Source: Bin87 sp963668585 (GTDB lineage Bacteria > Chloroflexota > Dehalococcoidia > Lucifugimonadales > UBA3495). Taken from it: 64,000 nt of DNA. The DNA is taken from contig OY764869.1 in NCBI GenBank assembly GCA_963668585.1, forward strand, positions 2,666,001 to 2,730,000, given 5' to 3'. Of this stretch, positions 35,703 through 44,875 are shown piece by piece. The notes beneath the pieces were generated by a model. It saw only the letters and a program-made list of their open reading frames with translations, had not been told where the DNA came from and ran no database searches. Position numbers and translations under genes: made by a program. The stretch's first letter is position 1. The number at the start of each line of letters is the position of its first letter.

Positions 35703-36485
35703 CTAGACGGACGCGGCCTTGTTCCTCAGCCGCGAGAACTCGGTGCGGAAACCTTCCGCGAGCGCGCGACGGTCGGTGCCGTGCAGCACGAACCGCGCTC
35801 CCTGCTCAATCCAGTATTCGGACAGTTCCGGCGTCTGGTGGTGGACCAGGGTGGGCAGGCCGCGCGCTTCACACTTGTCGATGATGCCCTTGACGGTGGT
35901 CTTGTAGATCTCCTGGGCGTAGTCGTCGGGGAAGCCGAGCGAGATGCTCATATCATTGGGTCCCACGAAGATGGCGTCCACGTGCGGCACCTGCAGGATG
36001 GCGTCGAGGTTGTCAACGGCGGCCTGGCTCTCGATGCCGATGATGCAGATGTTGTTGCGGTTGCGGGCCTCCAGGTATTCGCGGCTGGCGCCACTGGGGA
36101 ACTCTCCGCTTTCCAGCGCCTGTTCTGCGGCCGCGCCCTTCAATGGGCGGAACTTGGTTGCCTTGACCACCTCGCGCACTTCGTCAACGGATTCGCAGTA
36201 GGGGGCCAGCACGCCCTGGGCGCCGGCGTCGATGGCCATGGTCACGTAGTGCGAGTCGGGTATCGGGATGCGAACAATGGGCACCACGCTAATGGTGTTG
36301 AACATCGTGAGGTAGTCGCCCAATTCCCCCCGGCTGCGGGGGCTGTGCTCGGTGTCTATGATCACGTAGTCCAACCCCACGTCGTCGAGGATCGGGATCC
36401 AACGGGGGCTGCGGTTGATGCTGATCATTGTGCCGAAGATACGGCCACCTTGTTGCAGGGTATTTTTGAGATCTGCGCCGCTCAT
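35703..36485 (-). CDS. HpcH/HpaI-type aldolase/citrate lyase family protein
   Basis: The 260-residue TIM-barrel protein shows IFGTMISINRSPRWIPILDDVGLDYVIIDTEHS, GAQGVLAPYCESVDEVREVV, IGIESQAAVDNLDAI with the metal-binding Glu, and DAIFVGPNDMSISLG with the metal-binding Asp. Such class II aldolases split 4-hydroxy-2-oxoacids into pyruvate (or oxaloacetate) and an aldehyde. The ATG at 36485 follows AAGGAG at a longer-than-usual spacing; an in-frame upstream extension has no support. It is divergent from rnd. Confidence 0.85.
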   Translation of the reverse strand: MSGADLKNTLQQGGRIFGTMISINRSPRWIPILDDVGLDYVIIDTEHSPRSRGELGDYLTMFNTISVVPIVRIPIPDSHYVTMAIDAGAQGVLAPYCESVDEVREVVKATKFRPLKGAAAEQALESGEFPSGASREYLEARNRNNICIIGIESQAAVDNLDAILQVPHVDAIFVGPNDMSISLGFPDDYAQEIYKTTVKGIIDKCEARGLPTLVHHQTPELSEYWIEQGARFVLHGTDRRALAEGFRTEFSRLRNKAASV

Positions 36486-36641
36486 CGGGATGTTACTCCT
36501 TATGTTTGCCAATGTTGCCGGCACGTTCGGCCGGGAGTACGCGGGAGTATAGCACGGCGATGCCCGCGGGACTCTCGCACACCGCCGAGGTGTCGAATAT
36601 GCTACACTTGCGGAGTCATTATCCGTCACAATATTGCCTGG

Positions 36642-37796
36642 TTGAGCGGTCAACGGGAATTTCATTTGCCTAATCGGTACCTTTATATCAACGATCAGTC
36701 GGATTGGGACGGTCTCGTCCCCAGTTTGAGCAACTCTCCGAGGCTGGCCCTCGACACGGAACGCAACGGGCGATTCGCGTACCGGGAACGCATCTGCCTG
36801 ATCCAGATTTCGGACGGCGCCAGCACCTACCTGCTCGACCCCCTGGCGGTTCCCGATCTGTCGGGACTGGGCCAAATCCTCAGCGACGATGCGATCGTGA
36901 AGGCGATCCACGGATCGGAAGAGGACATACGCTTCCTGGACCGGGACTTCGGATTCACGGTCACCAACCTGTTCGATACTGGAATGGCGGCCCGCTTCCT
37001 GGGCGTCGCGCGGCCCAACCTGGGGGCTGTGCTTCAGGAGTTCAGCGGCGTGGCCATCGCCAAGGACCCCAAACTGCAAATGTCGCACTGGGGCCTGCGG
37101 CCACTGTCGCGGGCAGCCCTTGACTACGCGGCCAGCGATGTCCACTACCTGCTCGACCTGGTGGACGAGTTGGATTACCGGCTGGACAAGACTGGAAGGA
37201 CCGAATGGGTACACGAGGAGTGCGAACGGATCGCCGGGCTGAGGTACCCTCCAGAGGAACCGCTGGACACTGCCTACCGCCGGGTGAAGGGCTGGGATTC
37301 GTTGACGCCGCGGGAGATCGCGGTGCTGCGCGAGATCTACGCTTTCCGCGACGACAAGGCGTGCATGTGGGATCTTCCCATCCACCAGGTTGCCAGCAAC
37401 GACGACCTGCTGGCGTTGGCGCAGTCCTACGGCGACGTGCAGCGCGGCGTGGGCGGCATGCTGTCGGGGCGGTGCTTCGGAGAGCTTGTTGAAGTGATGC
37501 GGCGGGGGATGGAAGGGCCGGAGGCTCCCAAACCGGTCAAACCCGACAACGGGTCGGACCCGTGGACTCCCGACCGGCGGGAGCGACTGAAGTCGCTTAA
37601 GAGGTGGCGGACGGAGTTGTCGGAGCAGTTGGAAATGGCGGTGAGCCACATTTGGCCGACGCCCAGCCTGGAACGGTTGGCGCTGCGACCGGAGAATCTG
37701 GAGCGCGAAAAGGCGGGCGGCGACGGAGAAGTGCGCCGTTGGCAACTGATCGAGTTCGGGGACTCCCTGGAGAGTCTGGTGACCGATTGGCTCTAG
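36642..37796 (+). CDS. rnd: Ribonuclease D
   Basis: The protein of about 384 residues has the DEDD exonuclease domain (LALDTERNGRFAYRERICLIQIS; IHGSEEDIRFL; YAASDVHYLLDL, giving the DEDDy residues) followed by an HRDC domain (LTPREIAVLREIYAFRDDKA). It trims 3' ends of tRNA and other structured RNA. The start is not certain: no ATG is in frame near the expected N terminus, and TTG 36642 or TTG 36666 are the choices. The last 130 residues form a further HRDC-like or basic tail. Confidence 0.9.
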   Translation: MSGQREFHLPNRYLYINDQSDWDGLVPSLSNSPRLALDTERNGRFAYRERICLIQISDGASTYLLDPLAVPDLSGLGQILSDDAIVKAIHGSEEDIRFLDRDFGFTVTNLFDTGMAARFLGVARPNLGAVLQEFSGVAIAKDPKLQMSHWGLRPLSRAALDYAASDVHYLLDLVDELDYRLDKTGRTEWVHEECERIAGLRYPPEEPLDTAYRRVKGWDSLTPREIAVLREIYAFRDDKACMWDLPIHQVASNDDLLALAQSYGDVQRGVGGMLSGRCFGELVEVMRRGMEGPEAPKPVKPDNGSDPWTPDRRERLKSLKRWRTELSEQLEMAVSHIWPTPSLERLALRPENLEREKAGGDGEVRRWQLIEFGDSLESLVTDWL

Positions 37797-37822
37797 GGGC
37801 GGCGGGTTGCGCCGCCCAGGCA

Positions 37823-38905
37823 TCACGAGCCGAAGGTCATGAGTTGCTCGCAGAACAGCGACGTATTCATCAGGTCGGGGACCACGACGTACTCGTCGAT
37901 GGTGTGCATGAGGTTGGTGGACATTCCCACCACCACGCTCTCGATGCCGTTGAGGCGGAAAACGTTGCCATCCGTTCCGCCGCCGGACGGCTTGATGTTT
38001 GGCTCCATGCCCATGTCGCGCATCACGCGCATGACCAGTTGGGCGGTGGCCTCGTTGGGGTCAAGCCGGTACATCTGGAACATCATCTCCAGGCTTTCGG
38101 TGATTTCCGCTTCGGTGTAACGGGCGCGAATGTTGTTGACCGAAGCCAGCAGTTGCATCCGCAGGAGTTCCAGCGATTCCATGTTCATGCTGCGGAACTC
38201 GCCGGTCACCGAGGCTTCGGAGGGAACGGCGTTGCGCACGGTTCCGCCGGTGATGGTGGCCACGTTGAACGTGGTTTCCTGGTCGATGCGGCCCTGGGGC
38301 AGTTCGGCGATGAGGTCGCTGGCGATCCTGATGGCCGAGAGACCGTTTTCGGGCTCGACGCCGGCATGGGCGCCCCTGCCGCGCACGTTGATGTCGAAGG
38401 CCATGTAGGTGGGACTGGCGCCCGTGATGGTGTTGACGGGCCCGTTGCCGTCGAACACGACGGCTTCCCGGCCGCTGATCATGGAGAAATCGAGGTTGGA
38501 TGCGCCAACCAGGCCGATTTCCTCGCCGCGCGTCATGATGACTTCCAACGGCCGTCGGGGTCGGCCGGATTCGGTGACCGATTCAAGAGCCTCGAGGATT
38601 GCGGCGACGCCGGCCTTGCAGTCGCCGCCGAGGATGGTGTTGCCGTCGGAGGTGATGCGGTCGCCAACCATCTGGGGCTTGATGCTGCGCCCGGGATCAA
38701 CGGTGTCCATGTGGGCGGACAGGATGAGGGGGTTGTCGCCGCCTTCGCGGGCGATGACATTCCCATGGTCGTCGCGGGCCACCTGGAAACCGAGATTGCT
38801 GAGTCGCTCGGAAACGTGGAGCGCAACGTCCCACTCCTCGCCCGACGGGCTGTCGATTCGCACCAGATCGCTGAAATCGTTGACCAATCGTTCCTGGTTC
38901 GCCAT
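37823..38905 (-). CDS. M20-family metallopeptidase (PepT/tripeptidase-like)
   Basis: The 360-residue protein has the M20 pattern: LSAHMDTVDPG with the first His and Asp, ILGGDCKAGVAAILEAL, the catalytic Glu pair in MTRGEEIGLVGA, DVFDGNG-like metal strand (AVVFDGNG), the lid GRGAHAGVEPENGLSAI, and the final His in TNLMHTIDEYV. It is expected to hydrolyse small peptides in the cytosol. A TATAAT -10 box on the minus strand lies at 38947-38952. Confidence 0.88.
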   Translation of the reverse strand: MANQERLVNDFSDLVRIDSPSGEEWDVALHVSERLSNLGFQVARDDHGNVIAREGGDNPLILSAHMDTVDPGRSIKPQMVGDRITSDGNTILGGDCKAGVAAILEALESVTESGRPRRPLEVIMTRGEEIGLVGASNLDFSMISGREAVVFDGNGPVNTITGASPTYMAFDINVRGRGAHAGVEPENGLSAIRIASDLIAELPQGRIDQETTFNVATITGGTVRNAVPSEASVTGEFRSMNMESLELLRMQLLASVNNIRARYTEAEITESLEMMFQMYRLDPNEATAQLVMRVMRDMGMEPNIKPSGGGTDGNVFRLNGIESVVVGMSTNLMHTIDEYVVVPDLMNTSLFCEQLMTFGS

Positions 38906-38946
38906 GTGACACCTCTTTGTCGGGAGCAGTGGGATTCAGGTTGCCT

Positions 38947-38952
38947 ATTATA
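38947..38952 (-). promoter_or_regulatory. -10 box for the M20 peptidase gene
   Basis: A perfect TATAAT on the minus strand lies 42 bases upstream of the start; no clear -35 box is seen. Confidence 0.4.
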
Positions 38953-38993
38953 GCGCAGGTTATTAAAATCAACAGTTGACCATGGAGCGGAAG

Positions 38994-39440
38994 ATGCAGA
39001 TAAGAACCGCGGTGGCGGCCGACGCGCCAACGATAGCGCGGTACAACGCGGCGATGGCGTTGGAATCGGAAGATGTTGAACTGGACATCGATGTCCTGGC
39101 TGCCGGCGTGGCGGCCGCGCTGGATGATCCGAGCCGGGCGTTCTACCTGCTGTCCGAGATTGACGGCGTGGTGGTAGGGCAACTCATGGTCACTTTCGAG
39201 TGGAGCGACTGGCGCAACGGCTGGATGTGGTGGATCCAGTCGGTTTATGTGGAGCCGGGCCATCGCCGCCGGGGAGTTTACAGCGGGTTGTACCGCAGGC
39301 TGGAGCAGATGGCCGAGGACGCGGGGAACGTGCGGGGCATCAGGCTGTACGTGATGCGAGAGAATATCGGGGCCAAACGCACCTACGAATCCCTGGGGAT
39401 GGACCATTCCGAGTACGACCTGTACGAGATTGAGTTATGA
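38994..39440 (+). CDS. GNAT-family N-acetyltransferase
   Basis: The 148-residue protein has the GNAT fold: MQIRTAVAADAPTIARY, then strand WWIQSVYVEPGHRRRGVYSGLYRRLEQMA with acetyl-CoA motif A (RRRGVY), and NIGAKRTYESLGM at the end. It transfers an acetyl group to an amine on a small molecule or protein; the substrate is unknown. The ATG at 38994 follows GGAGCGGAAG. A TPR gene follows 24 bases later. Confidence 0.88.
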   Translation: MQIRTAVAADAPTIARYNAAMALESEDVELDIDVLAAGVAAALDDPSRAFYLLSEIDGVVVGQLMVTFEWSDWRNGWMWWIQSVYVEPGHRRRGVYSGLYRRLEQMAEDAGNVRGIRLYVMRENIGAKRTYESLGMDHSEYDLYEIEL

Positions 39441-39464
39441 CCGAGTTAGCGGACTGCTGGCAAC

Positions 39465-40517
39465 ATGGCTGACGACTTACCCACTGAATTTCACTACACC
39501 GCCCGCGGCCAGTTGTCGCTACGGGCCGGGCAGTTGGGCGCGGCAATCGCCGATTTCAACAGCGCCCTCGCAATGAACGACGATTTCGCGCCTGCCTACT
39601 ATTACCGTGGGCTGGCGTATCGCAACGGTGGCGACCTGAACCGGGCCATCGCTGACTACACGCGCGCCATTCTTGCCGACCCTGAGTATCCCATTCCGTA
39701 TTACGCGCGGGGCGTGGTGCGGCGCCACCTGGGGTTTTATGAGGACGCCATCAGCGACTACTCGGCGGCGATTCAATTGGAACCGGACGACGCCGATTAC
39801 TACTACGCCCGTGGTGTCGCCCGCATCTCGCTGGGCAGATACCAGGACGCCATCGCGGATTTCCTGGCCTCGATACGAATCAACCCCGACCACGCCAACG
39901 CCCAATACAATCTCGGCATCGCGCACCGGGACATCGGGGACCGGGAGACGGCGTTGACGTATTACAACCGGGCCCTGGATCTGCGGCCGTCCGAGCCCGA
40001 TTTCCTGTACGCCCGTGGGAATCTGTTCAGCGACCTGAAGGACTACACCCGGGCCATCGCCGATTACGACGCGGCCGTTGCGGTGGTTCCCACCTTTGCC
40101 AACGCCCTGTACAACCGCGGCATCGCCCGCCGGAATCTGGGCGACCCATCGGGGGCGATTGCGGACTTCGAGGAGGCGCAACGGTGCGGGATGGATACCG
40201 CTACACTGCATCACAACCGCGGGGTCGCGCACGCCGACCTTGGGGAACACGAGAACGCCGTGGCGCTGTATCTAGAGGCGCTGGAACGCGATGGCAACCT
40301 GGCCGGAGTATGGCTGTCGCTGGGCAACTCCAGGTGCGCCCTGGGCGATTTCGCCGGCGGAGTGGATGCGTTCAGCAAGGCCGTCGAGATAAACCCCGGG
40401 CTGGCGGAAGGCTACCGGGGAAGGGCGCTGGCCCGCCAGCAACTGGGCGACGAGAAGACGGCGGCGGCCGACCTCATGGAGTACGCCAGACTGTCCACGA
40501 ACGACGCGAATGAGTAG
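39465..40517 (+). CDS. Tetratricopeptide-repeat protein
   Basis: The 350-residue product consists almost entirely of about nine TPR units of 34 residues (YYRGLAYRNGGDLNRAIADY; YYARGVARISLGRYQDAIAD; LYNRGIARRNLGDPSGAIAD and similar), with no signal peptide or catalytic domain. TPR superhelices bind other proteins. The stop overlaps the next gene by 8 bases, linking it to the following hotdog-like gene. Confidence 0.9.
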   Translation: MADDLPTEFHYTARGQLSLRAGQLGAAIADFNSALAMNDDFAPAYYYRGLAYRNGGDLNRAIADYTRAILADPEYPIPYYARGVVRRHLGFYEDAISDYSAAIQLEPDDADYYYARGVARISLGRYQDAIADFLASIRINPDHANAQYNLGIAHRDIGDRETALTYYNRALDLRPSEPDFLYARGNLFSDLKDYTRAIADYDAAVAVVPTFANALYNRGIARRNLGDPSGAIADFEEAQRCGMDTATLHHNRGVAHADLGEHENAVALYLEALERDGNLAGVWLSLGNSRCALGDFAGGVDAFSKAVEINPGLAEGYRGRALARQQLGDEKTAAADLMEYARLSTNDANE

Positions 40518-41346
40518 CCCCACCCTTTGCGGCCTGGAGACCGGTGAGCAACTGGGCAATCTGGAATACCTGATTGACGATTCGGCGCTGGACGCCCACC
40601 GGTCGCTGGCCGGTGAATACGCCAGTTACGCCAACCTGCTGGCCGATGATTGCCGGTCGATTCTGGCCGCGCGATGCGACGCCAGGGAGATAACCACAAT
40701 CTGGCGGGGGTTCCAATTCCTGCGTCCGCCGGCGCTGGGCCGCAGGATCCAGGTTGGCGGATGGCTGAAGGATGCCGGCGAGTCTGGCGGGATGCCGCTG
40801 GCGCGGGTATCCACGTTTGCCGTCGACGAGATCGGGACCGAGATTCTCAGATCGGAAGCGGCTTTTCTGATCGGTTCGCGTCCTGGCAACGAACCGAAAC
40901 CGGTCCGAATTTACCGACCGGCCGCCGGTGCATACGGTGAATCGTTGGCCGGCGGATCGGTTGGCATCACTGCCATGCTGGGGTCGTGGGTTTTGCCCAA
41001 CGCGGAGCGGTTCGATGCGTACCGGCGCGCCAGCGATAGCCTGTCGGGCCTGCCGTGGCGTCGGGATGGCAACGGTATGACGCAACTGGTGGCCGGTTGG
41101 CTGGAGGGTGTCATCAGCCGCGAGTGGGGCGATGACTTCCGCTGGGGCGGCCAGTTGTCGTTGGCGTACCACCTGACGGCGAAGCCGGGCGACACCATCC
41201 ATGCGTGGGCGACCATCATCGGCGATAACCGCGACCGATACGGCAGTCGGCGCATCGCTTCCGTAATCTCCGTAACCGATCATAGTGGCTCGGTGGTGGC
41301 ATCGGGTGAGGCATCGGTTACCATGCCCAGCCCACGGTTGCTGTGA
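40510..41346 (+). CDS. Uncharacterised protein, possibly double-hotdog (MaoC-like)
   Basis: The 278-residue product overlaps the TPR gene by 8 bases. I cannot identify it with certainty. Its two halves each look like a hotdog unit: FQFLRPPALGRRIQVGGWLKD then FAVDEIGTEILRSEAAFLI, and QLSLAYHLTAKPGDTIHAWATIIGDN then ISVTDHSGSVVASGEASV. This is the arrangement of acyl-CoA hydratases of the MaoC/FAS1 type, but no clear catalytic Asp-His pair is visible, so it may be a binding protein. Confidence 0.6.
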   Translation: MSSPTLCGLETGEQLGNLEYLIDDSALDAHRSLAGEYASYANLLADDCRSILAARCDAREITTIWRGFQFLRPPALGRRIQVGGWLKDAGESGGMPLARVSTFAVDEIGTEILRSEAAFLIGSRPGNEPKPVRIYRPAAGAYGESLAGGSVGITAMLGSWVLPNAERFDAYRRASDSLSGLPWRRDGNGMTQLVAGWLEGVISREWGDDFRWGGQLSLAYHLTAKPGDTIHAWATIIGDNRDRYGSRRIASVISVTDHSGSVVASGEASVTMPSPRLL

Positions 41347-41400
41347 GTTTCACCCGAGTCGCCCCACCGTTGACCATCTGAGCCACTTTTAGGAGGAACC

Positions 41401-42147
41401 ATGCAGCAGCGCGACACCCGTCTCACGGCGGTGCCGGAGAATTGGCAGACAGCCCTGGCCATCGTCGCTCACCCCGATGATCTGGAATACGGAGCGGCCA
41501 GCGCCATCGCCAAATGGACGGCCCAGGGCAAGCGCGTGGTGTACGTCATGGTGAGCAAGGGCGAGGCGGGAATCGACAGCATGGATCCGTCGGAAGTGGG
41601 CCGGTTGCGGATGCAGGAGGAGATCAACAGCGCCCGCGTGGTCGGCGTGGACATCGTTGAGTTTCTGGATCACGCCGATGGGGTGATAGAGTACGGTTTG
41701 CCGCTGCGCCGTGACCTGAGCCGGGCAATACGCCAACACCGGCCGGATGTGATCATCACAATCAACCATCACCAGCAGTTTTTCAGTGGCCATCTGAATA
41801 TGGCCGATCACCGCTGGGTGGGGTTGGCGGTGTTCGACGCCTGCCGCGACGCCGGGAATCGCTGGATATTTCCCGAATTGCTGGAAGAGGGACACCAACC
41901 GTGGAATGAAGTGCGGTTCGTAGCCGTCTTCGGGTCCACCATGCCCTCGCACGCCGTGGACGTATCCGAGCATTGGGACACCGGGCTGGCGTCGTTGCGG
42001 GAACACAAGGTGTACCTGGAGAATCTGGGCGACGTGGGCAACAGTCCGTTTGAGTTTTTGACCGCCCATGCTCGCGAGGCTGGCGCGGCGTTTGGCTGTC
42101 AGTATGCCTCGTATGCCGAACTGGTGCTGATCAACGAACCGTTTTAG
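41401..42147 (+). CDS. PIG-L (LmbE-like) deacetylase
   Basis: The 248-residue protein has the PIG-L motif AIVAHPDDLEYGA, with the zinc-binding His and Asp-Asp, and the distal His motif in HLNMADHRWVGLAVFDACRD. Members remove acetyl groups from N-acetylglucosamine-linked or related substrates. The ATG at 41401 is preceded by AGGAGGAACC. TenA follows 12 bases later, so these are in one transcript. Confidence 0.9.
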   Translation: MQQRDTRLTAVPENWQTALAIVAHPDDLEYGAASAIAKWTAQGKRVVYVMVSKGEAGIDSMDPSEVGRLRMQEEINSARVVGVDIVEFLDHADGVIEYGLPLRRDLSRAIRQHRPDVIITINHHQQFFSGHLNMADHRWVGLAVFDACRDAGNRWIFPELLEEGHQPWNEVRFVAVFGSTMPSHAVDVSEHWDTGLASLREHKVYLENLGDVGNSPFEFLTAHAREAGAAFGCQYASYAELVLINEPF

Positions 42148-42159
42148 GGGAGCGTAAAT

Positions 42160-42813
42160 ATGCCGGGATTCAGCCAACAACTCCGCGACGAGGCTCAGCC
42201 GATTTGGGAGGCCATTTTTCGCCATCCGTTTTTGAGCGAGATCAAGGATGGCACGCTACCGCTGGAAACCTTCCAGTATTACCTGGGCCAGGACTACCAC
42301 TACCTGGAGGGGTTTGGGCGCACCGTGGCGTTGGCGCTGGCGAAATCGCCGGATTCCGAACTGCTGCAGCAACTCGCCCACCGGGTGATGACGCCGGTGG
42401 AACGACCGTTGCACCACCGTTTGATCGAAACGGCCGGGCTGGAAATGGCGGATGTGGAAAATGCGCAACTCTCACCCACCAACACCGCGTACGTGAACCA
42501 CATGCTGACCTTTGCGTCGCAGCACGGTTTGGGTCCCACCGCCGCCGCGCTGCTACCGTGTCCGTGGACGTATCATCTGTTGAAGGATGAAGTAGGCCAA
42601 TCCGAACACCCGATATATGGCCAATGGACTCGGTTTTACGTTGAGGGGTTCCTGCAATCCAGCGTGGACGCGTGGCGCGGTTTCGTTGACGAAATGGCCG
42701 ACCGGGTCGGCGGCCAGGAGCGGCAGGCGATGCGGTCCGCATTCATCACCAGCAGTCGGTATGAGTACATGTTCTGGGACGCCGCCTATCGCCGGGAACA
42801 ATGGCCGGTTTAG
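42160..42813 (+). CDS. tenA: TenA-family thiaminase II/aminopyrimidine aminohydrolase
   Basis: The 217-residue helical protein has the TenA features: FQYYLGQDYHYLEGFGR with the pyrimidine-binding Tyr, and LLPCPWTYHLLKDEV with the catalytic Cys. TenA hydrolyses base-degraded thiamine or aminopyrimidine to rescue the HMP moiety for thiamine synthesis. That is consistent with the many TPP enzymes in this window. Confidence 0.92.
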   Translation: MPGFSQQLRDEAQPIWEAIFRHPFLSEIKDGTLPLETFQYYLGQDYHYLEGFGRTVALALAKSPDSELLQQLAHRVMTPVERPLHHRLIETAGLEMADVENAQLSPTNTAYVNHMLTFASQHGLGPTAAALLPCPWTYHLLKDEVGQSEHPIYGQWTRFYVEGFLQSSVDAWRGFVDEMADRVGGQERQAMRSAFITSSRYEYMFWDAAYRREQWPV

Positions 42814-42840
42814 GTTGTCCGCGCACGCAGGAGGAATGAT

Positions 42841-43635
42841 ATGCCATACGCACAAATCAACGGCGCCAGTTTGTTCTACGAATCCCACGGGTCGGGCCCG
42901 GCGACAATCTTCGCGCACGGTCGCGGCGGCAACCACCTCAGTTGGTGGCGCCAGGTTGTGGAGTTCCAGCAGGACTTCCGCTGCGTTACCTTTGACCAAC
43001 GCGGCTGGGGACTGTCCGAGGGCCCGTCCGGCCCGCCGGATCCGGGCACCGTGGCCCAGGATTTGGTGTCCCTGATGGATCACCTGGAGATTGAACAGGC
43101 GGTGCTGGTGGCGCAGTCGATGGGCGGCATCTCGTCGCTGGGCGCGGCGCTGCGCCGCCCGGAACGGGTCGCAGGGCTGGTGCTGGCGGACACGACCGGC
43201 GGCATCGGCGACCCGTCGGTGACCTCGCTGCTGGAGGGTGTGAGTCCGCCGGACCATCCGCTGCGGAGGGCTTTGAGCGACTCATTCATTGAGGAGCATC
43301 CGGATCTGGCGTTCCTGTTTGGTTCCATAGGGCGCATCAACCCCGAGATGCCGGTGAGCATCGTTTCCAATATGTTCCGCAATCCGGATGGTCCCCAGGC
43401 TGCTGACCTGGCGGGGATGTCGGTGCCGACGTTGCTGGTGGTGGGAGAGGAAGACAAGATATTCCCGGTTAATGTGATTGAAGCAGCGCACCGACTCATA
43501 CCCGGCAGCCGGTTTGAGGTGGTCCCCGGAGCGGCGCACTCGACTCACTTTGAGCAGGCGGCGGTATTCAACAGCCTGCTGCGCGATTTCATCGCGTCGC
43601 TGGATCTGGGGATGGCGGCGGCGGCGGACGACTGA
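42841..43635 (+). CDS. Alpha/beta hydrolase
   Basis: The 264-residue protein has a complete triad: HGRGGNHLSWWRQ oxyanion loop, Ser in AQSMGGISSLG, acid in VVGEEDKIFPV, and His in VPGAAHSTHFEQ. It is an esterase, lactonase or C-C hydrolase of unknown substrate, related in layout to the hydrolases at 12687 and 27349 but with a normal Ser. AGGAGGAAT precedes the ATG. It ends the PIG-L/TenA transcript and is closed by a strong terminator. Confidence 0.88.
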   Translation: MPYAQINGASLFYESHGSGPATIFAHGRGGNHLSWWRQVVEFQQDFRCVTFDQRGWGLSEGPSGPPDPGTVAQDLVSLMDHLEIEQAVLVAQSMGGISSLGAALRRPERVAGLVLADTTGGIGDPSVTSLLEGVSPPDHPLRRALSDSFIEEHPDLAFLFGSIGRINPEMPVSIVSNMFRNPDGPQAADLAGMSVPTLLVVGEEDKIFPVNVIEAAHRLIPGSRFEVVPGAAHSTHFEQAAVFNSLLRDFIASLDLGMAAAADD

Positions 43636-43657
43636 TTCTGAGACGCCGGGTTTAAAC

Positions 43658-43690
43658 AAACAGGAGCGGGCGCAAAACCCGCTCCTGTTT
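43658..43690. terminator. Bidirectional Rho-independent terminator
   Basis: AAACAGGAGCGGG (43658-43670) pairs perfectly with CCCGCTCCTGTTT (43678-43690), with T-tracts on both strands, between the converging hydrolase and FMN oxidase genes. Confidence 0.92.
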
Positions 43691-43709
43691 TCGTTGGTGT
43701 TTACGCCGG

Positions 43710-44831
43710 TCAGAAAGGCAGATGCTCGGCGATGTCGTTCTCGGTGCGGAACGGGCCCCATTCCCTGGGGATGTTCAACAGGCGGTCTTCCAGTTCGTCC
43801 ACGCTGTTCTGTCCGCAGTATGCCATGGCCCGGTTGAATTCCTCGCGGAGCAGTTCCAGCATATGGTGGACGCCTTCCGCGCCGTTGACCGCCAAGCCCC
43901 AGTAGAGCGGTCGTCCAACGGCCACAGCGGTGGCTCCGAGCGCCAACGCTTTCAGGACATCGCTGCCGCGTCGCACGCCTGAGTCCACGTAGATTTCGGC
44001 CTTGCCGCCGGTGGCGGCCGCGATTTCGGGGACCATTTCGATGCTGGACATGGTGCTGTCGAGTTGGCGGCCACCATGGGTGGAAACCAGGATGCCATTG
44101 ACTCCATGCTCGACCGCCCTGCGCGCATCCTCGGCGACCCTGATGCCCTTGAGGACGATGGGGAGGTCCGTGAGGCTGCGGAGCCAGTCGAGTTCCTGCC
44201 ACGTGAGCGGCGGAGTAACGGGCATTTCCCACGTCGGTGACTCGTCGGTGCCGCTGACTTCGTTGAGGCGATCCTGTTCTTCACGGAAGTTTCCCAGATC
44301 GCCGGGGCGCTGATACCGGTTGCGGACGTCGCGCTCCTTGGGGCTGGGCGCGGGCGTGTCAACGGTGAGCACGATGGCTCGGTATCCGGCGGCCTCGGCC
44401 CGCTTGACCAGGTTTTCGGTGAGGTCGTAACCGCGATGGTACAACTGGAACCAGAGGGGGCCGCTGCCAGCCTCGGCGATTTCCTCGAGGCTGCAGTTGG
44501 AGGACGTGCTGCACATCATGAGGGTGTTGGACATTCCCGCGCCGCGGGCGGTGGCGCATTCGGCTTCGGGGTGCGCATTGCCGTGGCCGCCGGTGGGGGC
44601 GATCATGACCGGGAAGCTGATGTCCTGGCCGAGAACCGTGGTCGCGATTTTCCGCTCGGTAGTGTCGCGCATGAAGCGGGGGCGGAGAGTCAAGGATTCA
44701 AAGGCGGAGCGGTTACGGGCCGTGGTGATCTCGTCCATTGACCCGGCTTCGATGAATTCCCAGTTGTTGTGCGGGAGGATCTGTTTTGCCCGTGCCTCAT
44801 AATCGTAAAGGTTGATGGGATCCAGTCGCAT
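43710..44831 (-). CDS. FMN-dependent alpha-hydroxyacid dehydrogenase/oxidase
   Basis: The 373-residue TIM-barrel flavoprotein shows MIAPTGGHGNAHPEAE, LWFQLYHRGYD, VLTVDTPAPSPKERDVRN, VLKGIRVAEDARRAVEHGVNGI and the FMN/active-site motif VSTHGGRQLDSTMS with the base His (usual form SNHGGRQLD, here Thr instead of Asn). It oxidises an L-2-hydroxyacid such as lactate or glycolate to the 2-oxoacid; which one is not evident. A second lactate system (lutABC) lies at 15915. It has its own terminator. Confidence 0.9.
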   Translation of the reverse strand: MRLDPINLYDYEARAKQILPHNNWEFIEAGSMDEITTARNRSAFESLTLRPRFMRDTTERKIATTVLGQDISFPVMIAPTGGHGNAHPEAECATARGAGMSNTLMMCSTSSNCSLEEIAEAGSGPLWFQLYHRGYDLTENLVKRAEAAGYRAIVLTVDTPAPSPKERDVRNRYQRPGDLGNFREEQDRLNEVSGTDESPTWEMPVTPPLTWQELDWLRSLTDLPIVLKGIRVAEDARRAVEHGVNGILVSTHGGRQLDSTMSSIEMVPEIAAATGGKAEIYVDSGVRRGSDVLKALALGATAVAVGRPLYWGLAVNGAEGVHHMLELLREEFNRAMAYCGQNSVDELEDRLLNIPREWGPFRTENDIAEHLPF

Positions 44832-44875
44832 CTGGTGTCTCCTTGATCAGTGAGTTTGGAAAGGTGTGCAATGTT

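Noticed and set aside
36486..37826. Minus-strand extension of the HpcH aldolase across the RNase D gene
   Set aside because: High-G+C antisense reading; the aldolase domain begins only at 36485 and RNase D is convincing on the plus strand.
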